A stretch of 64,000 nt of DNA, from the NCBI GenBank assembly GCA_017537965.1, contig JAFYJV010000030.1, forward strand, positions 1 through 64,000, given 5' to 3'. The position numbers and the translations under genes were made by a program. Source of the DNA: Bacteroidales bacterium (GTDB lineage Bacteria > Bacteroidota > Bacteroidia > Bacteroidales > F082). This document shows, piece by piece, positions 7,824 through 15,720 of this stretch; positions within the stretch are counted from its first letter, which is position 1, and each line of letters opens with the position of its first letter. The notes under the pieces were generated by a model. That model saw only the letters and a program-made list of their open reading frames with translations, searched no databases and was not told the origin of the DNA.

Positions 7824-9266
7824 TCACTCAAACAAATCATCCATCTCCACCTGCTTCTGCACAATGCCACTGTGTTTGCCGTAGGCGATGCCAAATGTGG
7901 TGACCATTGTCAGATGAACGGTTTGCTTTCGTTTGAGTGTCTTCTTTAACGCCTCAATACGGTTCCTCAGTTTTAGTTCTTCATCTTTCTCAATGGTGTA
8001 AGCGACACCGGAAAACTTCATCTCACAGAGATTGACCACATTGTCGTCGCGGATGATGAGAAGGTCGATCTGTGCGCCTTCTTGTCCATCGTCTCCTTTC
8101 ACGCCCCATGCGGAGATGGACGACTTTACACCCCCGATCTCCAATGCGCGTTTGACTTGAGTGATATGCTGCCAACAGACCTCCTCAAAGGCCACGCCGC
8201 GCCACGATTTCATAATGTCGGAAGTGATGTGGTCGGTCATGAAATTGGCATCAGACAAGTTCGGTTCAACATATTTAAGCCAAAAGAGGCAAAAGTTGTC
8301 GATAAGCTTATAGTGCTCAGCATTGCCGGGCTTGCCATAGGGGATATAGCGAAGCACGAAGTCGCTTTCAATTAGCGCAGAAAGAGTGTCTGATAGGCCG
8401 CCTCCTAAGGGGAGTCCTGTGGCTTTGGCGATTTCTTCACGTGTGAATCCGCTGTGTCGTTTTGCCAAAAGCCGGATTATTTTCTTGCAGTCCTCGGGAT
8501 TGCCGAAGATGGCGTTGAATAATCGGTTGAATTCGTCTTTCAAACGCGGATTACTGCCAAACAGGATCCTATCGATATTGCCTTCAAGACTCTGCCCTTT
8601 TTGAAAATAACTGATGTAATAGGGTATGCCTCCCAATGCCATGTATGCTTGGACGATGTCATAGCGCGACAAGGCGATGTTCTCGTAGGCGAAGTATTTC
8701 TCACATTCTTTTAAAGTGAAAGGGGTGAGCTTGATTTCGTCAGTGAGGCGGCCATACAACCCTCCGCGGTTGCGTGAAAAATTGCCCAGAATCCATGAGG
8801 TGGCACTGCCGCAAACGACCAGCATCATGTTGTCGCGACCGCTGCACCATCCATTCCAAAAACTCTCAAAAGCGGACAGAAATCCAGAACGAGGCGTATC
8901 CATCCATGGAAGTTCATCGATAAAGACCACCTGTCTGCTTCCGTCGTCAAGTTTGACAAGAAGTTGTTCAAGTTGAAAAAAGGCTTCCATCCACGACTTA
9001 GGCATTGTGTATCCTTCAAGACCATGGTTGAGCAAAGAGTAATAGAAGCTCTCCAACTGTGTCTTCATGCGACTCCTACCTTCTTCCTGATCAACGGGCG
9101 AGACACCAGTGTGCTGGAAGGTGATGCGCCCTTTTAGTGCCTGCTTGACGAGAAAAGTCTTTCCTACGCGGCGGCGACCATAAATGGCGACAAATTCGGG
9201 CCTGTCGCTGCGGTATAGTCTCTCTAATTCCCTAATCTCTGGTTTTCTTCCGATTATTGTGCTCAT
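7824..9266 (-). CDS. AAA ATPase of the archaeal-ATPase/DUF234 type with C-terminal nuclease-like domain
   Basis: About 480 residues from the ATG at 9266 (MSTIIGRKPEIRELERLY). An upstream ATG at 9287 lies inside the promoter -7 element, so the later start is preferred. Walker A is YGRRRVGKTFLV near residue 30. Walker B is VVFIDELPWMD near residue 113, followed by sensor-like LVVCGSATSWI and the family segment GGLYGRLTDEIKLTPF. A winged helix follows (SGFTREEIAKATGLPLGGGL), then the DUF234-type C-terminus with AQIDLLIIRDDNVVNLCEMK, a PD-(D/E)xK-like core. Such stand-alone ATPases are widespread in Bacteroidota and archaea and their function is unsettled. A perfect inverted repeat overlaps the promoter, suggesting regulation. 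Confidence 0.85.
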   Translation of the reverse strand: MSTIIGRKPEIRELERLYRSDRPEFVAIYGRRRVGKTFLVKQALKGRITFQHTGVSPVDQEEGRSRMKTQLESFYYSLLNHGLEGYTMPKSWMEAFFQLEQLLVKLDDGSRQVVFIDELPWMDTPRSGFLSAFESFWNGWCSGRDNMMLVVCGSATSWILGNFSRNRGGLYGRLTDEIKLTPFTLKECEKYFAYENIALSRYDIVQAYMALGGIPYYISYFQKGQSLEGNIDRILFGSNPRLKDEFNRLFNAIFGNPEDCKKIIRLLAKRHSGFTREEIAKATGLPLGGGLSDTLSALIESDFVLRYIPYGKPGNAEHYKLIDNFCLFWLKYVEPNLSDANFMTDHITSDIMKSWRGVAFEEVCWQHITQVKRALEIGGVKSSISAWGVKGDDGQEGAQIDLLIIRDDNVVNLCEMKFSGVAYTIEKDEELKLRNRIEALKKTLKRKQTVHLTMVTTFGIAYGKHSGIVQKQVEMDDLFE

Positions 9267-9284
9267 TTCATCTATATTTTGCCG

Positions 9285-9340
9285 CAAAGATAGTGTTTTT
9301 ATTTAATTCGGCAAGATATACTATATTATATTTTGCCGAA
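9285..9340 (-). promoter_or_regulatory. Promoter with overlapping palindromic operator for the ATPase gene
   Basis: On the minus strand TATCTTTG (9292-9285) fits the -7 consensus, and a TTG 19 nt upstream fits the -33 element. The TTG lies in the right arm of a perfect inverted repeat: TTCGGCAA at 9307-9314 and TTGCCGAA at 9333-9340, 18 bp apart. A dimeric repressor bound there would cover the -33 element. Confidence 0.5.
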
Positions 9341-9391
9341 AGTTGGCAGAGTGACATACCTGTTGCCAGCCATGAATTGGATATACTTCGT

Positions 9392-9454
9392 CTAGCCTTC
9401 CCGCTCAAAAACCTCGTCAACCATTTTGTAATCTAACGATTTCAATTCTTTCAT
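9392..9454 (-). pseudogene. 20-codon gene stub
   Basis: The ATG at 9454 begins 2 bp after the stop of the WYL-like gene and reads MKELKSLDYKMVDEVFEREG then stops. LDYKMVDEVFE resembles the first residues of a family of hypothetical proteins common in mobile regions (from memory), so it may be the N-terminal stub of a deleted gene. The evidence is short and weak. Confidence 0.25.
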
Positions 9455-9455
9455 T

Positions 9456-10394
9456 TTACCGCTTGTTTTTAATGTTCAAAATCCGCCTCACGACAAACTC
9501 TTTCGTTTGCCCACTCTCATTTACGCCGATAAGCGTCCAGTAGTAATCCTTGTACACCATCCTGATGGGTGTAACACCGTATGTCGACAAATGGCTTGTG
9601 CCGTCATCAAAGCTGAAATAGACTATCTCAATCGAACGGTTGTCTTTCATGGCCGAAAGAATACACGATTCGACATCATCAGAGAAAATCCGCTGATAAC
9701 CACGACTACAAACAATTTTATCCTCAATTTCCGATGGTATCACCAACGGATGTGGCAGCCCATGCACAGCCATATATTCCTCCATTCTTTTCTTGAAATA
9801 ATCCCATACATTTGCATCTAAGTCATCGGGATGTATATCTCCATAATCATGGTTTTCGGCCTGGTACCAGATTTCAGCTTGTGTCGTGAAAGAACAGCCG
9901 GGATAATAGTTTCTATATGGGCTGAGCTCACTGAAATAGTGGTACAATTTGTGCAAAAGTTCGGGATTGTCCTTGCCAGTAACTCCGTTCTCCTTCTCAA
10001 TCAAAATCCATGCTGCCAACTTGTAGTTGGCAATCTTCAGGAGGTCATAAGCCGAGAACACCCTATCCCTATCTTCCGAAGTCATTCTATTCTCTTCAAC
10101 ATGTGGCAAGCGCTCGTGATACATTTTCTTCCACCAACATGAATAGTGCAGCACGCCCCAATGCTCCGCCCGTTCAAGAACGATGTCAAAATCATCTGTT
10201 TCCAAACAATCGCACTTCTTCTCGAAATCCTTCAAAAGGTCCTCGGCCATACGACAGCCTTCAACGAAAAGACGCTTTATCTCTTCAAATTCGTCTTCGT
10301 TGATACCACCGTATGCAAATTGCTTGACATACAACCCATGGTATTGCCATAAGAGTGCATCAAAGGCTCTCAGGTTTAATTCATTGTCTTCCAT
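9456..10394 (-). CDS. Hypothetical protein with a C-terminal WYL-like domain
   Basis: A protein of 312 residues, soluble and acidic. Residues about 245-312 read like a WYL domain: ILSAMKDNRSIEIVYFSFDD, then TYGVTPIRMVYKDYYWTLIG and a terminal EFVVRRILNI, i.e. the I-x-Y strand, the V-x-P-x turn, the aromatic-hydrophobic core and the R-R-I end. WYL domains normally sense ligands (often nucleic acid) behind a helix-turn-helix, but here no HTH is visible. The first 230 residues are an unfamiliar helical region rich in Tyr, Trp and Cys. It may be a ligand-sensing protein or an immunity-type protein in the array. Confidence 0.6.
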   Translation of the reverse strand: MEDNELNLRAFDALLWQYHGLYVKQFAYGGINEDEFEEIKRLFVEGCRMAEDLLKDFEKKCDCLETDDFDIVLERAEHWGVLHYSCWWKKMYHERLPHVEENRMTSEDRDRVFSAYDLLKIANYKLAAWILIEKENGVTGKDNPELLHKLYHYFSELSPYRNYYPGCSFTTQAEIWYQAENHDYGDIHPDDLDANVWDYFKKRMEEYMAVHGLPHPLVIPSEIEDKIVCSRGYQRIFSDDVESCILSAMKDNRSIEIVYFSFDDGTSHLSTYGVTPIRMVYKDYYWTLIGVNESGQTKEFVVRRILNIKNKR

Positions 10395-10424
10395 TACATG
10401 ATAGTTAGAAGGTTAATAATCCGT

Positions 10425-11363
10425 TTATTTATCCCTAAATATGCCACTAAAGTATTTGAGGTTTTCATCGCTTTCAAATGGACTCCGTGAGGCATATTGG
10501 TACACATACTCTTTGTATCCCAGACGACTTATAAGATAAATTCCCATTGCGGCCGCTTTGTCCATCTCCTCGGCAATGCAATACTCATTAGGGGTGTGAT
10601 ACTTGTAATATCCAGCTCCGAAATTCATGCATATCAAAGCGGTGTCAATTCTGAGAATCATCACGTCAGTATAAGGATGGGCCTCATATTTCGTCAAACC
10701 GAACTTTTCTCCAAGCTCAGCAAGATACGTTTCGTAGAAAGGTCGGTCGAACAGGCACACGCCATTGCACGACCATGAGGCACAGTTGCTACCTGGAGCG
10801 TCAAAAGCTATAACATAACCGACATCCTTGAACCACGACAACTCCATATTCCGGCTTCCGCAACAGCCCACCTCCTCCTCAACGAAGAACACCGCCTTGC
10901 ACACCGGCAGTTTGTCAACAATCGAAAGGGCAATGGCAACGCCCGCCTTGTCGTCGCCACCGAGTCCGAAACCCTCGGCATAGATACGATGCTTCCCGTC
11001 CACCTCTTCTGTGACCAAAGGTATCAACTCACCTGAATCGATGAAAGGGTTCTGCTTATATTGAACCGTGTCTATATGTGCTGTCACACATGGGTAGTAG
11101 CCTCCTTCCGGTGGCGTTCCTTTGGCCATATACACATTCCCTTTGTCATCAACGCCTCCGTCATACCCTTTTTCCCGCATGTGTTCCAAAAGGAACGCTA
11201 TCATCCTGTATTCCTTACCCGAATAAGAGGGTATGGAAAGCACCTTGTACATCAAGGCTTCGTCTATGGTTTGCATGTTTTTCATGGCGATAACGGCAAA
11301 ATCGCTTTTGTTCAAATCCTTGGTTTCCATAATCCTTAAATTGTTATTCCCCATCATTGTCAT
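10425..11363 (-). CDS. M20/M42-type metallopeptidase (PepT-like aminopeptidase)
   Basis: 312 residues from the ATG at 11363; internal ATGs (for example MKNMQTIDEALM, residue 27) could be the true start. The zinc-peptidase pattern is visible in order: CVTAHIDTVQ (first metal His and Asp), GLGGDDKAGVAIAL (bridging Asp), FFVEEEVGCCGSRN (catalytic Glu pair), AFDAPGSN (Asp ligand) and KYHTPNEYC near the end (last His). The fold and residues suggest cleavage of small peptides in the cytoplasm. A tri- or dipeptidase in an immunity-type array is unusual; it could be a house-keeping gene carried along, or could degrade a peptide toxin or signal. Repeat C lies just upstream of the start. Confidence 0.8.
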   Translation of the reverse strand: MTMMGNNNLRIMETKDLNKSDFAVIAMKNMQTIDEALMYKVLSIPSYSGKEYRMIAFLLEHMREKGYDGGVDDKGNVYMAKGTPPEGGYYPCVTAHIDTVQYKQNPFIDSGELIPLVTEEVDGKHRIYAEGFGLGGDDKAGVAIALSIVDKLPVCKAVFFVEEEVGCCGSRNMELSWFKDVGYVIAFDAPGSNCASWSCNGVCLFDRPFYETYLAELGEKFGLTKYEAHPYTDVMILRIDTALICMNFGAGYYKYHTPNEYCIAEEMDKAAAMGIYLISRLGYKEYVYQYASRSPFESDENLKYFSGIFRDK

Positions 11364-11397
11364 CTATACATCTATAGGATCTTTTCCGTGGTTTTTC

Positions 11398-11447
11398 AAC
11401 CCAAGCTTGAACTTTTTTCATTTGTAAACAAAAAAGTCAGCCTTGGA
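11398..11447. repeat. Interspersed repeat C, copy 2 (truncated)
   Basis: It shares caaccc-aagcttgaactt, tcatttgtaaacaaaaaagt and cagcctt with the other copies, but the right arm of the hairpin (CTGACT) is missing, so it no longer forms the terminator stem. It lies 35 bp upstream of the M20 peptidase start. Confidence 0.7.
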
Positions 11448-11475
11448 GGTGGTTTTTTTTGCGGATTGCGTATTA

Positions 11476-11580
11476 AACTGGCGGGATATAGGGATGTTTA
11501 GTATTTTTGCAGCGCCAACCGTTTGAGAAGCACTAGTGGAGTTAATCCTGCTTAATGAGTTCAGGCGATTGGCGTTTTCT
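11476..11580 (+). repeat. Units A and B fused without a gene between them (empty cassette)
   Basis: A promoter-like unit A (11476-11519, aactggcgg to gcgccaa) runs straight into hairpin unit B (cgccaaccg at 11513-11521, cgattggcg at 11566-11574, then a T-rich stretch). At 5786-7273 the same two units enclose a 1.2-kb gene. Here nothing is between them, and no plus-strand gene follows. Confidence 0.6.
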
Positions 11581-11627
11581 TTATGACATTTGACTCCGTT
11601 ATGACACAAAAACGATGTGTTTTTAGT

Positions 11628-12413
11628 TTAGCTATCCAGCTTTTCATTTGCTGATTCTAACGGAATACCAAGGAATAGTTTTAATTCAATAATAATGTCA
11701 TCAATATTCAGTAAAATGTCATGTCTTATGTTTCCAACAATTCTCCTATCAATTTGTAAGACACCTTTATAACGAAATACATTATAGGTTTTATCTGCAT
11801 TTTCAACATGAAGTAGAATAGTAGGAACATCTCCCATCTTATTGATAGAACCTCCAACGGGAAAAATAGCGTTTCCCATTGCTTCGTTTTTATAATATTG
11901 CATCCACACTTCTTTATCAATATTACATCTTTTAGTAATGCACTCGTAAGAATAAACGTTGGAAACAGAATGAAAGTTTTCTAAACCACTCACAATTCTA
12001 ACAAGTTCAAACATGTTAGTTTCATTTTTAATGGTTTCCCTTTCTTCCTCCAGTATTTTTCTCATTGTCGTCCAATGCACATGATGAGCCGCGCTGGCTA
12101 CGTACATATCATAATAACGGTACTCCTGTCCGCAATGAGGACAATATGCCTTGATCTCCCAATAACCCGGATTGTTCGCTTTTCCGGCCCAAAACGTGAT
12201 ATATGCGTCTTCTTTACAGCCCAAACATTTAATATGGTATTCTTCGTGCTGCCAACACTTGGCAAGTTCACCGACGGTAATGTCATCCAAATAGCCGCAT
12301 GCCCCCAACCCACCGGCCAAAAAACGAGTGATTTTTTCTGTGTAGTTTGCCGGCTTTCCCAAAATAGCCTGCATGTTCTCATGTAATGCAGAAAAGGTGT
12401 TTATCTCGTTCAT
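11628..12413 (-). CDS. Hypothetical protein with a zinc-ribbon-like segment
   Basis: A protein of 261 residues with no signal peptide. Residues about 60-100 hold two Cys pairs, CLGC and CPHCG, about 30 residues apart, which could bind one zinc ion; a Cys near residue 39 and CITKRC near 170 are extra. The C-terminal third is acidic and hydrophobic (DVPTILLHVENADKTYNVF and HDILLNIDDIIIELKLFLG), as in many immunity proteins. It is the last gene of a minus-strand run with the two genes upstream (31 bp from the WG-repeat gene). No family recognised. Confidence 0.6.
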   Translation of the reverse strand: MNEINTFSALHENMQAILGKPANYTEKITRFLAGGLGACGYLDDITVGELAKCWQHEEYHIKCLGCKEDAYITFWAGKANNPGYWEIKAYCPHCGQEYRYYDMYVASAAHHVHWTTMRKILEEERETIKNETNMFELVRIVSGLENFHSVSNVYSYECITKRCNIDKEVWMQYYKNEAMGNAIFPVGGSINKMGDVPTILLHVENADKTYNVFRYKGVLQIDRRIVGNIRHDILLNIDDIIIELKLFLGIPLESANEKLDS

Positions 12414-12444
12414 ACCATTGTAATTTGTAATTGTTGTTTTTAGG

Positions 12445-14133
12445 TCAGTTCATTCTCTTCAATTCAACTTTGTAGTCTTCATTCAGCGACTCTTCCTCAC
12501 GCACTTGTTGCATCGTCTTTGCGCCATGCTCCAACAACAAATTGATAAACTTTTCTTTCATCTGCTCTATATACGCCTTGTCTTTCATTGGGAAATTGTC
12601 TTCCCAAAGATATTTATAGTTGCCAACAAGATAATCCAAACCCGTATAGTTTCCATAATGCGCATTAACATTTGCTTCATTTTCCAACAACCATTTCAAT
12701 TTGCGAAAATGAAAAGCACATTTTGCTCTGCTGAACTGATTTTTGAAATGTAACGTAGCGTTTATCCTTTCTGCTTCTTTTCGGATACCGTCTTTGGTTG
12801 GGGAACCTTTGGCCTTGAAATAATCCAGCACCTTGAGCGTTTCATTCCATGTCCGATTCTTATTGTATTCAATTGAATAGATACAACCCCATAGTTGATC
12901 TTGCCACACTTCTTCTCTATAGGGTTCCAATACCTCTTTTTTAATGGTCTTGCGTAGTTTCGTCAAGTGTTTTTTGATTTCAGGGAGAGAGAGCACATTC
13001 CGTTTTTCCCACCAATCATACTCCCACATCGCCGGCCAACAGCGTTCGTTATAATGAGTGACGGCAAACATCTTTGTCTCACCCTTGGCCAAAGTGTTGT
13101 CGTGGGCAAGACAGAATTGGAGTTTGCCCAACTGGCCATGCTCTTCTATCTGATAACGGAGAAAACGCAACTCCTCTGCAGTTGGACTCTCTCCAACCGG
13201 TTTCCAAACTTTGACAATATAGTGCCATGTGTTGCTATGCAATCCCATCGACTGTAGTTTTTTCAGACAATCAATGACACCTAAGGGTTCACTACTTGTA
13301 ACCTGACAAACTGCATATTCGTATGAAAAATTATTGTTGAATAATTCCAAATCTTTTTCCGTCAATGGCTTCTCGTCAACAGGATTGACAAGGAGTTTAC
13401 ATACATCTTTGCCTGAAATTCTGTCAAGGCGTTGCCAAACACCTTTCATTTTCACAACATTTCTGTCTTCTAAGACTGGATGCCCTACGTATTCTTGCAA
13501 GGTCAGGACATCATTAGCGTGAGAATAAAAGGGGAATGGTACATTCTGATGAGTGTCACCTTCTATTTCCCTTACAAAGGTCAATACGGGTTTTTGATTT
13601 TCATCAATATAGAAATACAAACCACCGTTTTCAACTTGGAAGAAATTAGAATCACTTGGATGCAAAATTTCATCGTATTCGGCTGGAATAACCACCTTGC
13701 CTTTTTCCTGCCATCCTCGTTTCCCGTTTTTTACAAACATTCCAGTGTCCCCATAATCGGCACGCATTGTACTGGATCCACCCCCATACTTAATATCCCA
13801 ATACGAGTTTCCCAAACGGCCATAAACGGAATTTGCCAGTTTTTCTATCTGTTCAAAGGCACAAGGTAGAAATTCCTTTCCGTCTTTGTCCACCATACCA
13901 AATAGGTGGTCGTTTTCGACAATCGTTCCTTCTAGAAGCAGTTTGTGAAACAACTCCCAATCTTCATCATGGAAATCATACCACTTCCTCTCATCTTTTT
14001 CCGAAATGGTCATCCAACCCCAATCGTAATCATAAAGGGTTGAATATTTCTCTATGCGTACTCCTTTGGGGAATCCATCATAGTGGACGTATGTATATCC
14101 ACCTTTTTTGTAAATTTTATATTCCTTTTTCAT
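12445..14133 (-). CDS. WG-repeat protein with ankyrin-like C-terminus
   Basis: A protein of 562 residues. The first 200 residues contain WG-type beta repeats: LFGMVDKDGKEFLPCAFEQI and GKRGWQEKGKVVIPAEYDEI both show the pattern G-x-x-x-x-x-G-K-x-x-(I/L)-P-x-x-(F/Y)-(D/E)-x-I. The middle (about 270-370) is unfamiliar. The C-terminus has ankyrin-like pieces: WLLENEANVNAHYGNYTGLD at about 490-510 and INLLLEHGAKTM at about 540. Both repeat types bind proteins. With no signal peptide it should be cytoplasmic. In polymorphic-toxin biology, ankyrin and WG-like repeats occur among immunity proteins, so that role is plausible by context. Start ATG is followed by a lysine-rich MKKEYKIYKK. Confidence 0.65.
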   Translation of the reverse strand: MKKEYKIYKKGGYTYVHYDGFPKGVRIEKYSTLYDYDWGWMTISEKDERKWYDFHDEDWELFHKLLLEGTIVENDHLFGMVDKDGKEFLPCAFEQIEKLANSVYGRLGNSYWDIKYGGGSSTMRADYGDTGMFVKNGKRGWQEKGKVVIPAEYDEILHPSDSNFFQVENGGLYFYIDENQKPVLTFVREIEGDTHQNVPFPFYSHANDVLTLQEYVGHPVLEDRNVVKMKGVWQRLDRISGKDVCKLLVNPVDEKPLTEKDLELFNNNFSYEYAVCQVTSSEPLGVIDCLKKLQSMGLHSNTWHYIVKVWKPVGESPTAEELRFLRYQIEEHGQLGKLQFCLAHDNTLAKGETKMFAVTHYNERCWPAMWEYDWWEKRNVLSLPEIKKHLTKLRKTIKKEVLEPYREEVWQDQLWGCIYSIEYNKNRTWNETLKVLDYFKAKGSPTKDGIRKEAERINATLHFKNQFSRAKCAFHFRKLKWLLENEANVNAHYGNYTGLDYLVGNYKYLWEDNFPMKDKAYIEQMKEKFINLLLEHGAKTMQQVREEESLNEDYKVELKRMN

Positions 14134-14171
14134 TGTGTTATGATTTTTCGGTAATTGTAAACTTGCTAATC

Positions 14172-14750
14172 TTAGATCAACCTAACCCTTTCAAACCAAC
14201 GGCTGATATCGAAATAAACGACGCGAGGAGTGCTCCCCTCATCACACTCGAAGCAATCGATGTAACCTGGAAGAAGACGTTGCCTTAGAACTTTCATGTC
14301 AGGACTTAAACTATTGATGATATCGTACTCTTGATCCATACAAATCACACAAAATGGATTGCCTTCAGTGCCATCGCCAGTGCTCATTAAGGCTTGCTCA
14401 ATCAACCTGTCTTGACCTAAATTTACTTTATTGTTGTCTTCCCATTGCCAATAACCTGCTCTGAGAGTATCAGGAATTAATCCATTTGCGTAATCCTCCG
14501 TGAAAGTGAAGCCATAAATCAGACCTCTCATGGATTCCATATCAAATCCATCAAGCCTGCCTTCCTCAAAGTCCTTCAATAATTCATGGCTGAAGGCGTG
14601 TTCATACTTTGAGTAGTCTAGTTTTCTTCTGTTTTCATCAAGAAGACATGTAGCAAAATACTCAGCTTGGTTTATAAAGTAATACTCATATCCATATTCT
14701 TCAAAGGCTCGCAATTCTTTATCTGTTATGATCGGAAGGTCCTCTATCAT
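14172..14750 (-). CDS. Hypothetical protein, possibly SUKH-like immunity
   Basis: A protein of 192 residues, acidic and without signal peptide. The segment ALMSTGDGTEGNPFCVICMD (about 122-141) followed by acidic turns resembles the GDG-x-x-x-x-F core of SMI1/KNR4 (SUKH) proteins, a very common immunity fold in Bacteroidota, but the usual N-terminal LP-x-x-Y/F-x-x-F motif is only vaguely suggested by EEYGYEYYF. It lies 38 bp upstream of the WG-repeat gene and is probably co-transcribed with it. Assignment to SUKH is a guess; what is safe is a small acidic soluble protein. Confidence 0.5.
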   Translation of the reverse strand: MIEDLPIITDKELRAFEEYGYEYYFINQAEYFATCLLDENRRKLDYSKYEHAFSHELLKDFEEGRLDGFDMESMRGLIYGFTFTEDYANGLIPDTLRAGYWQWEDNNKVNLGQDRLIEQALMSTGDGTEGNPFCVICMDQEYDIINSLSPDMKVLRQRLLPGYIDCFECDEGSTPRVVYFDISRWFERVRLI

Positions 14751-14777
14751 TTCTTCAGTTAAGATTTTTTTAGTTTA

Positions 14778-15080
14778 TTATTCCAGTTCCATTTCAATGT
14801 GTTTTCTAACCTCTTCCTTGTTTTTTGCTCGCACCAATCCGCTAACTCTCCGATGCCCCCCTTTGGGGATACGATGACCGCCAAATGCCCCAGGTTCCTG
14901 GAGCCATCTCACATCAGCACTGCAATGCGTGGTAATGTATCTTGAAGGCTTGTTTTTGGGCACTTCATCAAGACGATGAGGATTACGGTCGGGATGCTGC
15001 ATGTTTCGACGCATATATGATAGATCCGCCTTGGCGTATTGCTTTCGCATCCACTTGTTTCTTAATCCGCTTCTGCTCAT
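14778..15080 (-). CDS. Small basic hypothetical protein
   Basis: A protein of 100 residues, strongly basic in the first two thirds (MSRSGLRNKWMRKQYAK; HRIPKGGHRRVSGLVRAKNK) with an acidic helical tail (EEVRKHIEMELE). Its ATG overlaps by 4 bp the stop of the 72-residue gene upstream, implying translational coupling. A basic protein behind a small acidic one recalls toxin-antitoxin pairs, but no family is recognised for either. Confidence 0.5.
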   Translation of the reverse strand: MSRSGLRNKWMRKQYAKADLSYMRRNMQHPDRNPHRLDEVPKNKPSRYITTHCSADVRWLQEPGAFGGHRIPKGGHRRVSGLVRAKNKEEVRKHIEMELE

Positions 15081-15295
15081 ATTCCATATTTTTCCATTAC
15101 TTCTCGTTCAAATTCCTCCAATGGTATTGCATTGTAATATTTTTCAGCCTCTTCGATTGATTTAAATTCAGGCGTTTTAGCCTTTTTCAATAATTTTGAC
15201 CTTTTCTCGGCTTTTTCACACAATTCATCAATTTCATTCCATGCTTTTTTGATGTTTTCTTCGGTGAAATCTTCCTCTATGTAGAATTTCATCAT
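15077..15295 (-). CDS. Small helical charged protein coupled to the basic gene
   Basis: A protein of 72 residues, highly charged and predicted helical (IEEDFTEENIKKAWNEIDEL; KAKTPEFKSIEEAEKYYNAI). Both ends overlap neighbours by 4 bp: its ATG lies in the stop of the glycohydrolase fragment and its stop in the ATG of the 100-residue gene. A start at the first or second of two adjacent ATGs is possible. The EEDFT segment recurs in the N-terminal extension of the lipoprotein gene at 15721-16248, which may reflect shared cassette sequence. Confidence 0.5.
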   Translation of the reverse strand: MMKFYIEEDFTEENIKKAWNEIDELCEKAEKRSKLLKKAKTPEFKSIEEAEKYYNAIPLEEFEREVMEKYGI

Positions 15296-15567
15296 AACAA
15301 ATTAGTATTGAATGGTTTTCTTGTGGTTTTCTGCATAAAGCATCCTTTCATTTGCAAATATACTTGAAACATTGTATTCCATTTTCTACCCGTTTTTTGT
15401 GAATTTTCTAATAAAGCAACCGCTATGGTTAGCACCGTGTCGTCAGTGTAGCTACAATGTTTGTCAAACAATCTGAAATCTTCCGGTTCAACATCCTTGA
15501 ACTCGTAAGGGGAGCCTATAATGTCACCGGCAATGGCTCCAATAATTGCATCTACTTTTGTTTTCAT
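15292..15567 (-). pseudogene. Truncated ADP-ribosylglycohydrolase (N-terminal fragment)
   Basis: 91 codons beginning MKTKVDAIIGAIAGDIIGSP, then FRLFDKHCSYTDDTVLTIAVA: the N-terminal metal-binding core of DraG/ARH proteins (GAxxGDxxGxxxEF and TDDT). It matches the start of the full-length gene at 17851-19038 in the same order. After about residue 52 the match ends and the sequence becomes basic and unrelated (KTGRKWNTMFQVYLQMKG), so the catalytic remainder, including the later Asp-Asp/GG-x-D-T motif, is absent. It is probably inactive. It overlaps the next gene by 4 bp and has repeat C upstream. Confidence 0.8.
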
Positions 15568-15623
15568 TGTTATCTTATTTTGATTTTATATATACGTCTA
15601 TAGTATCTTCCCCCTGTTTTTTT

Positions 15624-15695
15624 CAACCCCAAGCCTGAACTTATTTTCATTTGTAAACAAAAAAGTCCGCCTTGTTCAGGTTGTCTTTGTGCCAT
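15624..15695. repeat. Interspersed repeat C, copy 3
   Basis: It shares caacccc-aagcctgaactt, tttcatttgtaaacaaaaaa and tttgtgccat with copy 1, but the stem is damaged (AGTCCG against TTGTCT), so it may no longer terminate well. It lies between the stop of the lipoprotein gene (15721) and the start of the glycohydrolase fragment (15567). Confidence 0.7.
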
Positions 15696-15720
15696 CAAGT
15701 ATATAGTTTTCTAATAAACA

